A stretch of 23,936 bases of DNA from Bacillota bacterium (GCA_023434855.1 JAEYSJ010000195.1:1-23936); one strand, 5' to 3'. Shown: positions 9,582-16,405, counted from the stretch's first letter. The notes: generated by a model from the sequence alone, not told the origin. Numbers and translations are program-made.

Positions 9582-9698
9582 CTAGGCTGTATAGGGGAAT
9601 TTACCATTAACTCCAATACATGAATTATGTAAACAATGCCGAAAATTATAACAATGGAGATTCGATTTGCTAATTCTGTTTAGGGAAAGGAAGTAGTT

Positions 9699-10190
9699 AT
9701 GAAAAAAATAATCCGGTTTGTTGCCGGAAGCGTGTTGGTTTGTTTGCTATTGATCACGTCGATAAGCGGAGCTTATGCTGCAACCGGGCTGACAACAGCA
9801 CCTGATATTGCTACGGACCAGCAAAAGGCGATTGATTTGCTGAATGCTGACCGCAAAGTGGACGGACTGCCTCCTTTGAAGGTTGATCCCAAATTGGCTG
9901 CATTAGCACAAAAATATGCACAGGATATGATGAACCGCAGATTTTTCTCCCATACAAACCCGGAAGGACAGTCACCTTTTGACCGTATGCGGGCTGCAGG
10001 TATTAGTTATGGTTATGCCGGTGAAAATCTGGCAATTAATAATTCCGTTAGTGGCGCAGAACAAGCATTTATGAACAGTCCTGAACACCGGGCAAATATT
10101 CTGAATCAGCATTATACCACAGTAGGAGTAGGCGTGATCAATGCTCCCAATGGCACGGTGTATGTTGCGCAAGAATTCACCGACAAGTAA
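9699..10190 (+). CDS. Secreted CAP/SCP-domain protein (YkwD-like)
   Basis: A 163-aa exported protein. Residues 1-28 are a signal peptide (MKKIIRF, hydrophobic core, cleavage near GAYA-A). The CAP domain fills the rest: helix with LLNADRKVDGLPPL, H85 in RRFFSHTNPEG, E109 in AGENLA, and E129-H130 in NSPEHRANIL. The two histidines and two glutamates form the conserved CAP cavity. The final strand YVAQEF closes the domain. SD AGGGAAAGG precedes the ATG. Bacterial CAP proteins are secreted and usually of unknown biochemical role; in Bacillota they are common around spore and wall functions. It is flanked by terminators and appears to be a single-gene unit. Confidence 0.9.
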   Translation: MKKIIRFVAGSVLVCLLLITSISGAYAATGLTTAPDIATDQQKAIDLLNADRKVDGLPPLKVDPKLAALAQKYAQDMMNRRFFSHTNPEGQSPFDRMRAAGISYGYAGENLAINNSVSGAEQAFMNSPEHRANILNQHYTTVGVGVINAPNGTVYVAQEFTDK

Positions 10191-10220
10191 AAAATATTTG
10201 TGATAATATCAAGCCAACCA

Positions 10221-10250
10221 TTGACAGCAAATATCTTATGTTGCTATAAT
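10221..10250 (+). promoter_or_regulatory. Sigma-A-type promoter before the met leader
   Basis: Perfect TTGACA (10221-10226) and perfect TATAAT (10245-10250) separated by 18 bases. Transcription should start near 10257. It lies upstream of a complete terminator (10291-10329) and then the SAM riboswitch. Confidence 0.75.
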
Positions 10251-10290
10251 TTGTTTAGTATTAAAAGTTTAAGCCGATCAGTAAACTGAA

Positions 10291-10329
10291 GGCCGAGAAT
10301 TTCTTTTAAGGAATTTTTGGTCTTTTTTT
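10291..10329 (+). terminator. Terminator between the promoter and the SAM riboswitch
   Basis: GGCCGAGAATTTC (10291-10303) pairs over 13 positions, including G-U pairs, with GGAATTTTTGGTC (10310-10322), loop TTTTAA, then seven T. A smaller hairpin (GCC 10273-10275 with GGC 10291-10293, TCAG 10278-10281 with CTGA 10286-10289) overlaps the left arm and would exclude it, as in attenuation. Alternatively it ends a free RNA of about 70 nt. Confidence 0.75.
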
Positions 10330-10332
10330 AAT

Positions 10333-10362
10333 TTGAATATTTATTTAACCTAAGAATAAACT
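10333..10362 (+). promoter_or_regulatory. Possible second promoter directly before the SAM riboswitch
   Basis: TTGAAT (10333-10338), an 18-base gap, and TAAACT (10357-10362) would start RNA near 10370, at the first helix of the riboswitch. Each element matches only four of six consensus bases. Confidence 0.3.
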
Positions 10363-10372
10363 AGCTTTAATC

Positions 10373-10475
10373 CTCTTATCAAGAGTGGTCGAGGGACTGG
10401 CCCGATGACGCCCGGCAACCGGCAGTAATGCAGTGGTGCTAAATCCAACAGGACATTAGTCTTGAAAGATGAGAG
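10373..10475 (+). promoter_or_regulatory. SAM-I (S-box) riboswitch aptamer
   Basis: The conserved S-box landmarks are all present in order: CTCTTATC at the 5' side of P1, AGAGTGG then GAGGGACTGGCCC, GATGACGCCCGGCAACC, GGTGCTAAATCC, and GATGAGAG closing P1. The aptamer binds S-adenosylmethionine and turns off methionine genes when SAM is abundant. It sits 85 bases before the met-type gene at 10560. Confidence 0.96.
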
Positions 10476-10494
10476 AAAGGTGTTGACTTTAAAT

Positions 10495-10533
10495 AACTCC
10501 TTTCCTCGAGATTATCGAAAAAGGAGTTTTTTT
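10495..10533 (+). terminator. SAM riboswitch expression platform (regulated terminator)
   Basis: AACTCCTTT (10495-10503) pairs with AAAGGAGTT (10520-10528), followed by a T-run. The antiterminator can form between GAGAAAGG (10473-10480), part of the 3' side of P1, and CCTTTCCTC (10499-10507). Bound SAM would hold P1, free the terminator and stop transcription. Confidence 0.92.
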
Positions 10534-10559
10534 CATTTATTTTTTAGGGGGAATTACTT

Positions 10560-11702
10560 ATGAAGTTTGAGTCAAAGATTGTACACATTGGAGTATGTAC
10601 CGATTTAGTTACCGGTGCGGTCAGCACCCCTGTTTATCAATCAGCAACTTTTCGTCACCCTGCCTTAGGAGAAAGTACAGGTTTTGATTACACCCGCAGT
10701 CAAAATCCCACCAGGAAGGTCTTGGAAGACGGTCTGGCTTTAATGGAGGATGGTCAGGTTGGTCTGGCCTTTGCATCAGGTATGGCAGCAGTTACTGCAG
10801 TATTGATGTTGTATCAGGCGGGTGATCATGTGGTCCTTGTAGAAGACTGTTATGGCGGCACCTACCGGGTATTAGACCAGGTTTTTACCCGGTTTGGCCT
10901 TACCGTAACTTTTGTTGACAGCAGTAATGTGCAGGAGGTTGCGCAAGCAATTCAGCCTAATACCAAGGCCATATTTGTGGAAACACCGACCAATCCGTTG
11001 ATGAAGATTGCCGACATAAGCGCACTGGTGTCAATTGCCAGGGGCAGGGGCATTCATACTGTTGTGGATAATACTTTCCTAACACCCTATTACCAGCGGC
11101 CCCTGCAATTAGGGGCTGACATTGTAATACACAGCGGTTCAAAATATTTGGCAGGCCATAATGATTTGGTCTGTGGTTTTGTAGTTGCCCGGACTGCGGA
11201 ATTAGGTGAACGCTTAAAGTTCATCCAGAACGCTACCGGTGGAGTATTAGGGCCAAATGATAGCTGGCTGGTAATCAGAAGCCTGAAAACGCTGGCGTTA
11301 AGAATGGAAAAACATAACGCCAATGCTTTGACTGTTGCTCGGTGGCTCAAGTCGCATCCCCGGGTGACCAAGGTCTATTATCCCGGCTTACCGGACCATC
11401 CGGGAAAAGCTGTTCATGATAGTCAGGCAACCGGCTACGGTGGTATGGTATCTTTTGTTGTTGATAGCCAGGAGCTGGCGGCCGCTGTTTTAAAACAGGT
11501 AAAATTAATCCAGTTTGCCGAAAGTCTGGGTGGGGTGGAATCGTTAATTACCCTGCCGGCCGTTCAGACCCATGCCGATGTCCCGGCTGAGACGCGGGAA
11601 CGTTTAGGAATTTCAAATTGTTTGCTGAGGTTGTCGGTGGGTATTGAGGATGCGGCGGATATTATTGCCGACTTGGATCAGGCTTTGGTTTGTTCTAAAT
11701 AG
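10560..11702 (+). CDS. PLP-dependent Cys/Met metabolism enzyme (cystathionine gamma-synthase / MetI type)
   Basis: Cytoplasmic PLP enzyme of the trans-sulfuration family, 380 aa. Visible landmarks: DYTRSQNPTR (43-52), which supplies phosphate and subunit contacts; SGMAA (73-77); ETPTNPLMKI; DNTFLTP (170-176); and the PLP Schiff-base lysine K195 in HSGSKYLAGHND. The C-terminal line ending in ISNCLLRLSVGIED is typical. Family members include cystathionine gamma-synthase, acyl-homoserine thiolase, cystathionine beta-lyase and gamma-lyase, which sequence alone separates poorly. Control by a SAM riboswitch argues for methionine synthesis (MetI/MetB type) rather than cysteine recovery or degradation. 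SD AGGGGGA precedes ATG 10560. It is the only gene directly behind the leader. Confidence 0.88.
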   Translation: MKFESKIVHIGVCTDLVTGAVSTPVYQSATFRHPALGESTGFDYTRSQNPTRKVLEDGLALMEDGQVGLAFASGMAAVTAVLMLYQAGDHVVLVEDCYGGTYRVLDQVFTRFGLTVTFVDSSNVQEVAQAIQPNTKAIFVETPTNPLMKIADISALVSIARGRGIHTVVDNTFLTPYYQRPLQLGADIVIHSGSKYLAGHNDLVCGFVVARTAELGERLKFIQNATGGVLGPNDSWLVIRSLKTLALRMEKHNANALTVARWLKSHPRVTKVYYPGLPDHPGKAVHDSQATGYGGMVSFVVDSQELAAAVLKQVKLIQFAESLGGVESLITLPAVQTHADVPAETRERLGISNCLLRLSVGIEDAADIIADLDQALVCSK

Positions 11703-11830
11703 GCTATGATAAACAGAATTTTTGATATGTTCGCGCGGGTCTGGCAGAAAGGGCAGACGGGATTTCGCTGCCATCTAGCGCAAGTGCTAGAGTCCCGTTT
11801 ACCCTTTCTGCCGATTGCCATTATCATAGC
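11703..11830. repeat. 128-bp long inverted-repeat (cruciform) element
   Basis: Directly after the met stop codon, GCTATGATAA (11703-11712) and TTATCATAGC (11821-11830) form outer arms. Inside, GGCAGAAAGGGCAGACGGGA (11743-11762) pairs with TCCCGTTTACCCTTTCTGCC (11793-11812) with one mismatch and one G-U. At the centre CTAGCG-CAAG-TGCTAG makes a small hairpin. No T-run follows, so it is not a classic terminator. It may be a small inverted-repeat element or a structured 3' RNA end. Confidence 0.7.
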
Positions 11831-11867
11831 TTAGAGTTTCAATTTGCCGTTTGGTGGCATTACTGAT

Positions 11868-11893
11868 GATCTAACCCTCTGATCTAACCCTCT
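11868..11893. repeat. 13-bp direct repeat in tandem
   Basis: GATCTAACCCTCT occurs at 11868-11880 and again immediately at 11881-11893, just before the promoter of the exporter gene. It could be a pair of protein-binding sites or a slippage product. Confidence 0.7.
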
Positions 11894-11917
11894 TAATATC
11901 TAATTCAAGGTAAAATA

Positions 11918-11947
11918 TTGACAGTTTTCGCCGCTGGATGATACACT
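11918..11947 (+). promoter_or_regulatory. Promoter of the EamA exporter gene
   Basis: Perfect TTGACA (11918-11923), 18-base gap, TACACT (11942-11947). Start would be near 11954, about 90 bases before the coding start. Confidence 0.55.
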
Positions 11948-12042
11948 ACGAAAAGGTCTGATAATTAAGTGCCAAGGCTTATTGGCGCAATGATTGTAAG
12001 CCTTAGTTTTGGTGACAACAGTCATGTAATGGGGGAATAGAT

Positions 12043-12930
12043 TTGCGGGAAATTTATCGCGGAGCAATGTATTTGTCAGCCGCCGCTGCAATTTGGGGCG
12101 GGACATATGTTGCAAGTAAATATGTTTTGGATATTATTCCGCCGTTTACGCTGCTTTTTATTCGCTATTTAATTACTTCGGTAGTGCTAGTGATGGTTTG
12201 TTGGCGGCAAAACATCCCGGTAGTTCCCCGCAGGGATAAAGGACTGTTATTTCAGGTGGGTTTTGTCGGCTATTTCTTATCAATTAGTGCCCAGTTTATT
12301 GGCACTAAGTTGTCTTCCGCTCATATGGGAGCAGTAATTACCACCTTGTCGCCTATGTTTCAATCTTTGTTCGCTATTTGGCTGTTAAAAGAAAAAATAT
12401 CAACAGTCCAGGCTGCTGCTTCGGTAATTGCATTTAGTGGAGTAATGGCAATTATTATCCTGCCCGGCGGCGGGCCGGATGAAGCATCATCGCTGGCGGG
12501 AAGTATGGTGCTGCTGCTGGCGGCGTTGTTCTGGGGTTATTATTCGGTAATCTCCCGCAAGGCATCGGTAAACGTTTCTTCATTGCAGATGACTACCTGG
12601 GGAATTCTGCTGGCCACCGGCTTTTCTTTTGTTGCCGCTTTTTCGGAAATGTCTGCTTGGAACTTAAATCTGTTGCTCAGTTGGCAGATCGTTTTTAGCC
12701 TTTTATATTTAAGCGTTATCGGTACGGCAGTGGCTTTTTTCAGTTGGAACAAAGGGTTGGCTTTGGTACCCTCCCACCAGGCAGCAATATTTTTCTTTTT
12801 TCAGCCTGTTGTCGGCAGTTTGTTGGGATGGGCTCTGCTTGATGAGAAAATAACCGGCTCGTTTTTTCTGGGCACAGTATTAATCATCGGCGGAGTTTAT
12901 TTGAGTATGCGACAACCTGCCAAGGTTTAG
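12043..12930 (+). CDS. EamA-family drug/metabolite transporter
   Basis: Inner-membrane carrier of the DMT superfamily, 295 aa, about ten membrane helices in two homologous five-helix EamA halves (roughly 8-138 and 150-288). The first half opens with AAAIWGGTYVASKYVL and contains the family line ISAQFIGTKLSSAHMGAVITTLSPMF in pieces. The second ends in AAIFFFFQPVVGSLLGWALLDEKI, characteristic of the repeat. The start is TTG at 12043, six bases after GGGGGA; an internal ATG at 12067 would shorten the first helix. Family members export amino acids and metabolites. Lying between two sulfur amino-acid genes suggests export of cysteine or a related compound, but that is inference only. It has its own promoter. 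Confidence 0.88.
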   Translation: MREIYRGAMYLSAAAAIWGGTYVASKYVLDIIPPFTLLFIRYLITSVVLVMVCWRQNIPVVPRRDKGLLFQVGFVGYFLSISAQFIGTKLSSAHMGAVITTLSPMFQSLFAIWLLKEKISTVQAAASVIAFSGVMAIIILPGGGPDEASSLAGSMVLLLAALFWGYYSVISRKASVNVSSLQMTTWGILLATGFSFVAAFSEMSAWNLNLLLSWQIVFSLLYLSVIGTAVAFFSWNKGLALVPSHQAAIFFFFQPVVGSLLGWALLDEKITGSFFLGTVLIIGGVYLSMRQPAKV

Positions 12931-13020
12931 TCAAAGCATATTCTTGACAAGACTGGTAATGGTGATGTGAGCTGCTCATTTTAAGGAGGGAATTTATTAC
13001 ATGGAACAAGGAACATTGAA

Positions 13021-13049
13021 TTGACATTGGTCGTTTTTAGTGATATTAT
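13021..13049 (+). promoter_or_regulatory. Strong promoter of cysK
   Basis: Perfect TTGACA (13021-13026), exactly 17 bases, then TATTAT (13044-13049, five of six). Start would be near 13056, giving a leader of about 107 bases. Confidence 0.75.
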
Positions 13050-13086
13050 TACAACAATGAAATAAAAAATAGCTGATTGGAAAACC

Positions 13087-13128
13087 AAAGGCTAAACAGA
13101 TGTCTAAAGGGATGTCGGTTTAGCCTTT
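13087..13128 (+). promoter_or_regulatory. Leader hairpin before cysK
   Basis: AAAGGCTAAAC (13087-13097) pairs perfectly with GTTTAGCCTTT (13118-13128), with GATGTC twice in the 20-base loop. Only four T follow, so it would be a weak terminator; it may act as an attenuator or protect the mRNA 5' end. No T-box or S-box features are seen here. Confidence 0.55.
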
Positions 13129-13162
13129 TAATGTTCAAATTACCTAAAAAGGAGAGATTAAA

Positions 13163-14098
13163 ATGACTAAAATTGCTAAGAGCTTAATAGACCTTATTGG
13201 GAATACCCCGCTGTTGGAACTTACTAATTATAACCAAAAGCAAGATTTAAATGCCAAGCTGATTGCTAAGTTGGAGTATTTTAATCCGCTTAGCAGCGTA
13301 AAGGACAGGATTGGCTATGCCATGATCAAGGATGGTGAAGAGAAGGGCTTGATCAACAAGGATACTACCATCATTGAACCGACAAGTGGCAATACCGGTA
13401 TTGCACTTGCCTTTGTTGCTGCTGCCAAGGGGTATAAATTAATCCTGACTATGCCTGATACCATGAGTATTGAGCGGCGCAGTCTGCTGAAAGCTTTGGG
13501 AGCCCAACTGGTGCTCACTCCTGGCGCCGAAGGGATGAAGGGTGCAATAAAGAAGGCGGAAGAACTTGCTGCGGAAACTCCTAATTCTTTTATACCTCAA
13601 CAGTTTAAAAATCCTGCCAATCCGGAAATACATAGAAAGACCACCGCGGAAGAAATATGGCGCGATACTGACGGGCAGGTAGATATATTTGTAGGCGGTG
13701 TGGGCACCGGCGGGACTTTGACCGGTATAGGCGAAGTGCTCAAAGCCAGAAAGCCGGGGGTCAAAATAGTGGCAGTGGAGCCCTTTGATTCTCCAGTATT
13801 GTCTGGCGGCAAGCCTGGTCCGCACAAAATTCAGGGAATTGGTGCAGGCTTTGTGCCTGAGATCTTTAATACTGAGATAGTTGACGAGATTTTTAAGGTG
13901 AAAAACGAAGAAGCTTTTGCTACGGCCAGAGAGATAGCCCAAACTGAAGGTTTGCTTGTGGGCATATCAAGCGGGGCGGCAGCTTTTGCGGCAACCCAAC
14001 TGGCCAAGAGACCGGAAAACAAAGGAAAAACCATTGTAGCATTGTTGCCGGATACTGGCGAAAGATATTTGTCAACGGCATTGTTCCAAGCTGAGTAG
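13163..14098 (+). CDS. cysK: Cysteine synthase (O-acetylserine sulfhydrylase)
   Basis: Makes cysteine from O-acetylserine and sulfide with PLP, as a cytoplasmic dimer. The 311-aa length and all landmarks fit: PLP lysine K47 in [15 protein letters not shown] (74-79) for substrate binding, [11 protein letters not shown] (178-188) for the phosphate cup, and SSGAA (269-273) near the C-terminus. The start [20 protein letters not shown] is typical. SD AAAAAGGAGAG precedes ATG 13163. A cystathionine beta-synthase would resemble it, but the [10 protein letters not shown] start and the lack of extra domains favour CysK/CysM; CysK is preferred. It is transcribed alone from the promoter at 13021 and ends at the terminator at 14131. 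Controls on cysteine level (CymR-like) cannot be assigned. Confidence 0.93.
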   Translation: MTKIAKSLIDLIGNTPLLELTNYNQKQDLNAKLIAKLEYFNPLSSVKDRIGYAMIKDGEEKGLINKDTTIIEPTSGNTGIALAFVAAAKGYKLILTMPDTMSIERRSLLKALGAQLVLTPGAEGMKGAIKKAEELAAETPNSFIPQQFKNPANPEIHRKTTAEEIWRDTDGQVDIFVGGVGTGGTLTGIGEVLKARKPGVKIVAVEPFDSPVLSGGKPGPHKIQGIGAGFVPEIFNTEIVDEIFKVKNEEAFATAREIAQTEGLLVGISSGAAAFAATQLAKRPENKGKTIVALLPDTGERYLSTALFQAE

Positions 14099-14130
14099 AT
14101 TTGTTCAGGTAAAATTGGACATGAATAAAG

Positions 14131-14161
14131 GACTGGCCTTGATTTGGCCGGTCTTTTTTTT
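14131..14161 (+). terminator. Rho-independent terminator of cysK
   Basis: GACTGGCC (14131-14138), seven-base loop, GGCCGGTC (14146-14153), then eight T. The next 205 bases (14162-14366) are AT-rich and hold no gene or clear signal that I can support. Confidence 0.92.
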
Positions 14162-14366
14162 GTAAAGAAAAATGGTCTATATCTACAGTTCGAAAATAAA
14201 CAGGAAAATGTTATTATATAAGAAACTGATTGTTCATAATACATACGGTTTAAAATTTAGCAATTCATCACCTTATAGCGGTCCTTGCATATCATATAAT
14301 AAGCAGCAGCATTTGTACGTAAATACCTGCTAAATTATTGATGTCTTTTTGCAAGGTGGTGGACTA

Positions 14367-14477
14367 ATGCTTGAATTTGTTTTTTATTGTTTGTTGGTAG
14401 TTGGTGCAATTACTATCGGTCTCTTGGCCAAAATGATGATAGATTTCTGGAAGATGCGTTCAAAGTCAGGCAGGTAG
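14367..14477 (+). CDS. 36-aa single-helix membrane peptide
   Basis: Short frame from ATG 14367 to TAG 14477, with AAGGTGG seven bases upstream and a strong terminator six bases after the stop. This frames it as a complete gene. Residues 2-22 (LEFVFYCLLVVGAITIGLLA) form one membrane helix. The tail KMMIDFWKMRSKSGR is positively charged, so it probably faces the cytoplasm. I do not recognise a family. Such peptides often bind to larger membrane proteins, but no partner can be named. Confidence 0.65.
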   Translation: MLEFVFYCLLVVGAITIGLLAKMMIDFWKMRSKSGR

Positions 14478-14482
14478 TTTGT

Positions 14483-14508
14483 ACTGCGGCAAAGTGCCGC
14501 AGTTTTTT
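14483..14508 (+). terminator. Rho-independent terminator of the 36-aa gene
   Basis: ACTGCGGCA (14483-14491), loop AAG, TGCCGCAGT (14495-14503), then T-run to 14508. Confidence 0.93.
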
Positions 14509-14531
14509 ATTGCTTGATCAGAATTTATAAA

Positions 14532-14546
14532 TTATAATGATAATGC
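14532..14546. promoter_or_regulatory. Fur/PerR/Zur-like box (weak)
   Basis: TTATAAT-G-ATAATGC resembles the 7-1-7 inverted repeat TTATAATnATTATAA: the left half matches fully, the right half four of seven. The surrounding DNA is very AT-rich, so chance matches are expected. Confidence 0.25.
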
Positions 14547-14581
14547 GAGTTAATCTCATTTAACAGAAATTTAACATATTA

Positions 14582-14609
14582 TTAACCATAAACAAGCCTG
14601 TCATATAGT
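14582..14609 (+). promoter_or_regulatory. Candidate promoter of the 298-aa gene
   Basis: TTAACC (14582-14587), 16 bases, TATAGT (14604-14609). Start would be near 14616, some 40 bases before the ATG. Confidence 0.35.
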
Positions 14610-14657
14610 AAAATAATTAAAGGCAGCCATTAACGCTTTTGGGAGAGTAGGATATTT

Positions 14658-15554
14658 ATGCAAAATAATGTACTTATATCAGCAGCTCAGAAATCTAGTG
14701 CCAGCATTCCTGTTCATAAACAAAGATTTATCCATAATCTTAAGCCGTTAAACTGTCGCACCACACTACGGCAGACGCATATTCCAAAGGATGAGATTAT
14801 ACTTGCTTTATTGGATCGCCGGCGTCGAAAGCTCGAATACAAAACGGCAATTGTGGTTGAAGGCCTGCAAAATGATATCCAAAATGTGATTGACACTTTT
14901 ATTATCCAGGCGAAAGCCAGGACAGGCAGCTTTGCGCGGGAGATCATTACCGGGGCGGAGAAATTTACGACAGCCTCCTTCCAGGAGTATTTTTCAACAA
15001 ATGAATTAGGTTTAATTTTAATTGATATTGAGAAAGAATTACAAAGTAAAATAAAACAACACTTAAATTTAATAGTGAAAATTGACTTAGTAATAAATGA
15101 TATAATGCTTCAATGTCATGCGGAACATAATTTCATAGCCGGGTTGGTATCGCAGTATCGGACTACGTATGCCATAAGTAAAACTGCTGCCAAAGCCGCC
15201 GATGACGCTTGCCAGAAAGCTTTATCCCATGCCAAATTGCCCTGGATTATTGACAGGATTTCCCGGAAGATAGAATTTGGCTCTAGGGGATTAGCATTAT
15301 TTAACTGTAATCCCAGATCTGAAGCAATCCGTTGTGCGGGCGAATTAGAAAAATGTCTTAACGGAGTGCTGGATAATATAGGATTAAGAATTGTTGCGGA
15401 GCTTAAGAAAAGGATTTCAGATGGTATTTATAATCTGGTGGATACTACCGTTATTGCGGAGATTAGCGATATGGAGAACCTGGTAAAAGTAAATGCCATA
15501 AAGAGAAAGTCAAAACACAGGAGAAAACATTTGGTGTTAGTAGAAGCTGTGTGA
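14658..15554 (+). CDS. Unrecognised 298-aa helical protein
   Basis: I do not recognise this gene. ATG 14658 follows GGGAGAG/AGGA. The N-terminal 40 residues are polar and basic. A patch DRRRRKLEYK (53-62) leads into long predicted helices through about residue 215 with many charged residues, including EKELQSKIKQHLNLIVKIDLVI-type heptads split by AEHNFIAG. A Cys-containing section (CNPRSEAIRCAGELEKC) is near 230-247. The C-terminus is strongly basic (IKRKSKHRRKHL). There is no signal peptide and no clear membrane helix, so it is probably cytoplasmic, perhaps bound to nucleic acid or to the membrane surface. A terminator overlaps its stop, so it is a separate unit from the ATPase operon 225 bases downstream. 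Confidence 0.75.
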   Translation: MQNNVLISAAQKSSASIPVHKQRFIHNLKPLNCRTTLRQTHIPKDEIILALLDRRRRKLEYKTAIVVEGLQNDIQNVIDTFIIQAKARTGSFAREIITGAEKFTTASFQEYFSTNELGLILIDIEKELQSKIKQHLNLIVKIDLVINDIMLQCHAEHNFIAGLVSQYRTTYAISKTAAKAADDACQKALSHAKLPWIIDRISRKIEFGSRGLALFNCNPRSEAIRCAGELEKCLNGVLDNIGLRIVAELKKRISDGIYNLVDTTVIAEISDMENLVKVNAIKRKSKHRRKHLVLVEAV

Positions 15555-15584
15555 ATCTGGATGATTCACACAGCTTCTTTTTTT
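15543..15584 (+). terminator. Rho-independent terminator overlapping the coding end
   Basis: GAAGCTGTGTGAATC (15543-15557) pairs perfectly with GATTCACACAGCTTC (15563-15577), followed by a T-run. The TGA stop at 15552-15554 is inside the left arm. Confidence 0.93.
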
Positions 15585-15593
15585 ACTGTATCA

Positions 15594-15608
15594 GAAAGTA
15601 TAACTTTC
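15594..15608. promoter_or_regulatory. Palindrome GAAAGT-ATA-ACTTTC upstream of the ATPase operon
   Basis: A perfect 6-3-6 inverted repeat, ten bases past the preceding terminator and 170 bases before the operon start. It could be an operator for a dimeric regulator. No matching regulator gene is in the window. Confidence 0.35.
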
Positions 15609-15676
15609 CGGGTTTTTCTAAAGTATTTCGCTTTACCTTGTAGAGCCGAAAAGTAACTTAAATTCTTTACAGTATG

Positions 15677-15691
15677 AAAACGGAACGTTTT
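15677..15691. promoter_or_regulatory. Palindrome AAAACG-GAA-CGTTTT upstream of the ATPase operon
   Basis: A second perfect 6-3-6 inverted repeat about 90 bases before the operon start, in the zone where the promoter should lie. I could not fix the -10 and -35 elements. Confidence 0.35.
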
Positions 15692-15778
15692 TCTTACCAC
15701 AAATTAGCGCATAGATTTAAACACAATGTGAGAGAATAACCCAATACGGATGACAAAAGTATTGAAAGGAAGGTTAAG

Positions 15779-16405
15779 ATGCCAAGTATGGACAGTAGTC
15801 CCGCCGCAAGCCAGGAGAAGGCGGAACGAAATGAGGAGAAACATAGCGGACGGGCTCAGAAGATGCGGGAACGCGCAATGGAAGCCACAAATGAAGATAC
15901 GGTAATGGGGCTGGAACAGGTATTTGAGGCTAAGCTAGCCGCAATTCGTACTTATGAAAAAAGACTAACTATGGTAACTGATCCTTACGCCCGCAAAACT
16001 ATCCAAAATATGATTCGCAAAGAGCGTAGGGAACTGGTAAATCTGGCCGATCTTACCGATTTAGTTGAGCAAGGGCCCGAAATGAATGGACTGACGAGAA
16101 CCAGAAGAAAATTGAACCACCAAGTTAAAACAAATACCGGCAAGGATCTTACTTTTTGGCTGGGAGCAGCAGTTGTCGGAGCAGTATTATTGCCAAGTGT
16201 CAGGGAAAAGCTTCGCCCATTGGCCGTAAAAGCGGTACAAGGAGTCATGGGATTATCGGAGCAGGCTCAGGGATTATTTAGCGGTGTCCGGGAAGATATA
16301 GAGGATTTGGTTAGCGAGGCTCAATTTGAAAAACTAAAGGACTCAATTGACGGTGCAATTGCGGATGAGATTGTTGAACCGGAATTGCCGACTGATTTAA
16401 ACTAA
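15779..16405 (+). CDS. P-ATPase-associated membrane protein: helical hairpin plus DUF1490/DUF5132-like module
   Basis: A 208-aa protein with three parts. Residues 1-40 are charged and probably disordered. Residues 41-97 form two helices (LEQVFEAKLAAIRTYEKRL and RKTIQNMIRKERRELVNLADL) with a spacing reminiscent of one ferritin/rubrerythrin helical pair. Residues 124-138 are hydrophobic (LTFWLGAAVVGAVLL), followed by PSVREKLR and an amphipathic helix ending REDIEDLVSEA (171-181). The last part aligns with the protein encoded at 21875-22429 and resembles DUF1490/DUF5132 proteins found beside P-type ATPases, including mycobacterial PacL scaffolds. It is the first gene of the ATPase operon: SD AAGGAAGG precedes ATG 15779 and the next gene starts 21 bases after its stop. 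A role as scaffold or metal chaperone for the pump is inferred. Confidence 0.8.
   Translation: MPSMDSSPAASQEKAERNEEKHSGRAQKMRERAMEATNEDTVMGLEQVFEAKLAAIRTYEKRLTMVTDPYARKTIQNMIRKERRELVNLADLTDLVEQGPEMNGLTRTRRKLNHQVKTNTGKDLTFWLGAAVVGAVLLPSVREKLRPLAVKAVQGVMGLSEQAQGLFSGVREDIEDLVSEAQFEKLKDSIDGAIADEIVEPELPTDLN

Noticed and set aside
13439..13942. Minus-strand frame of 167 codons
   Set aside because: It mirrors cysK in another frame and has low-complexity composition and no start signals.
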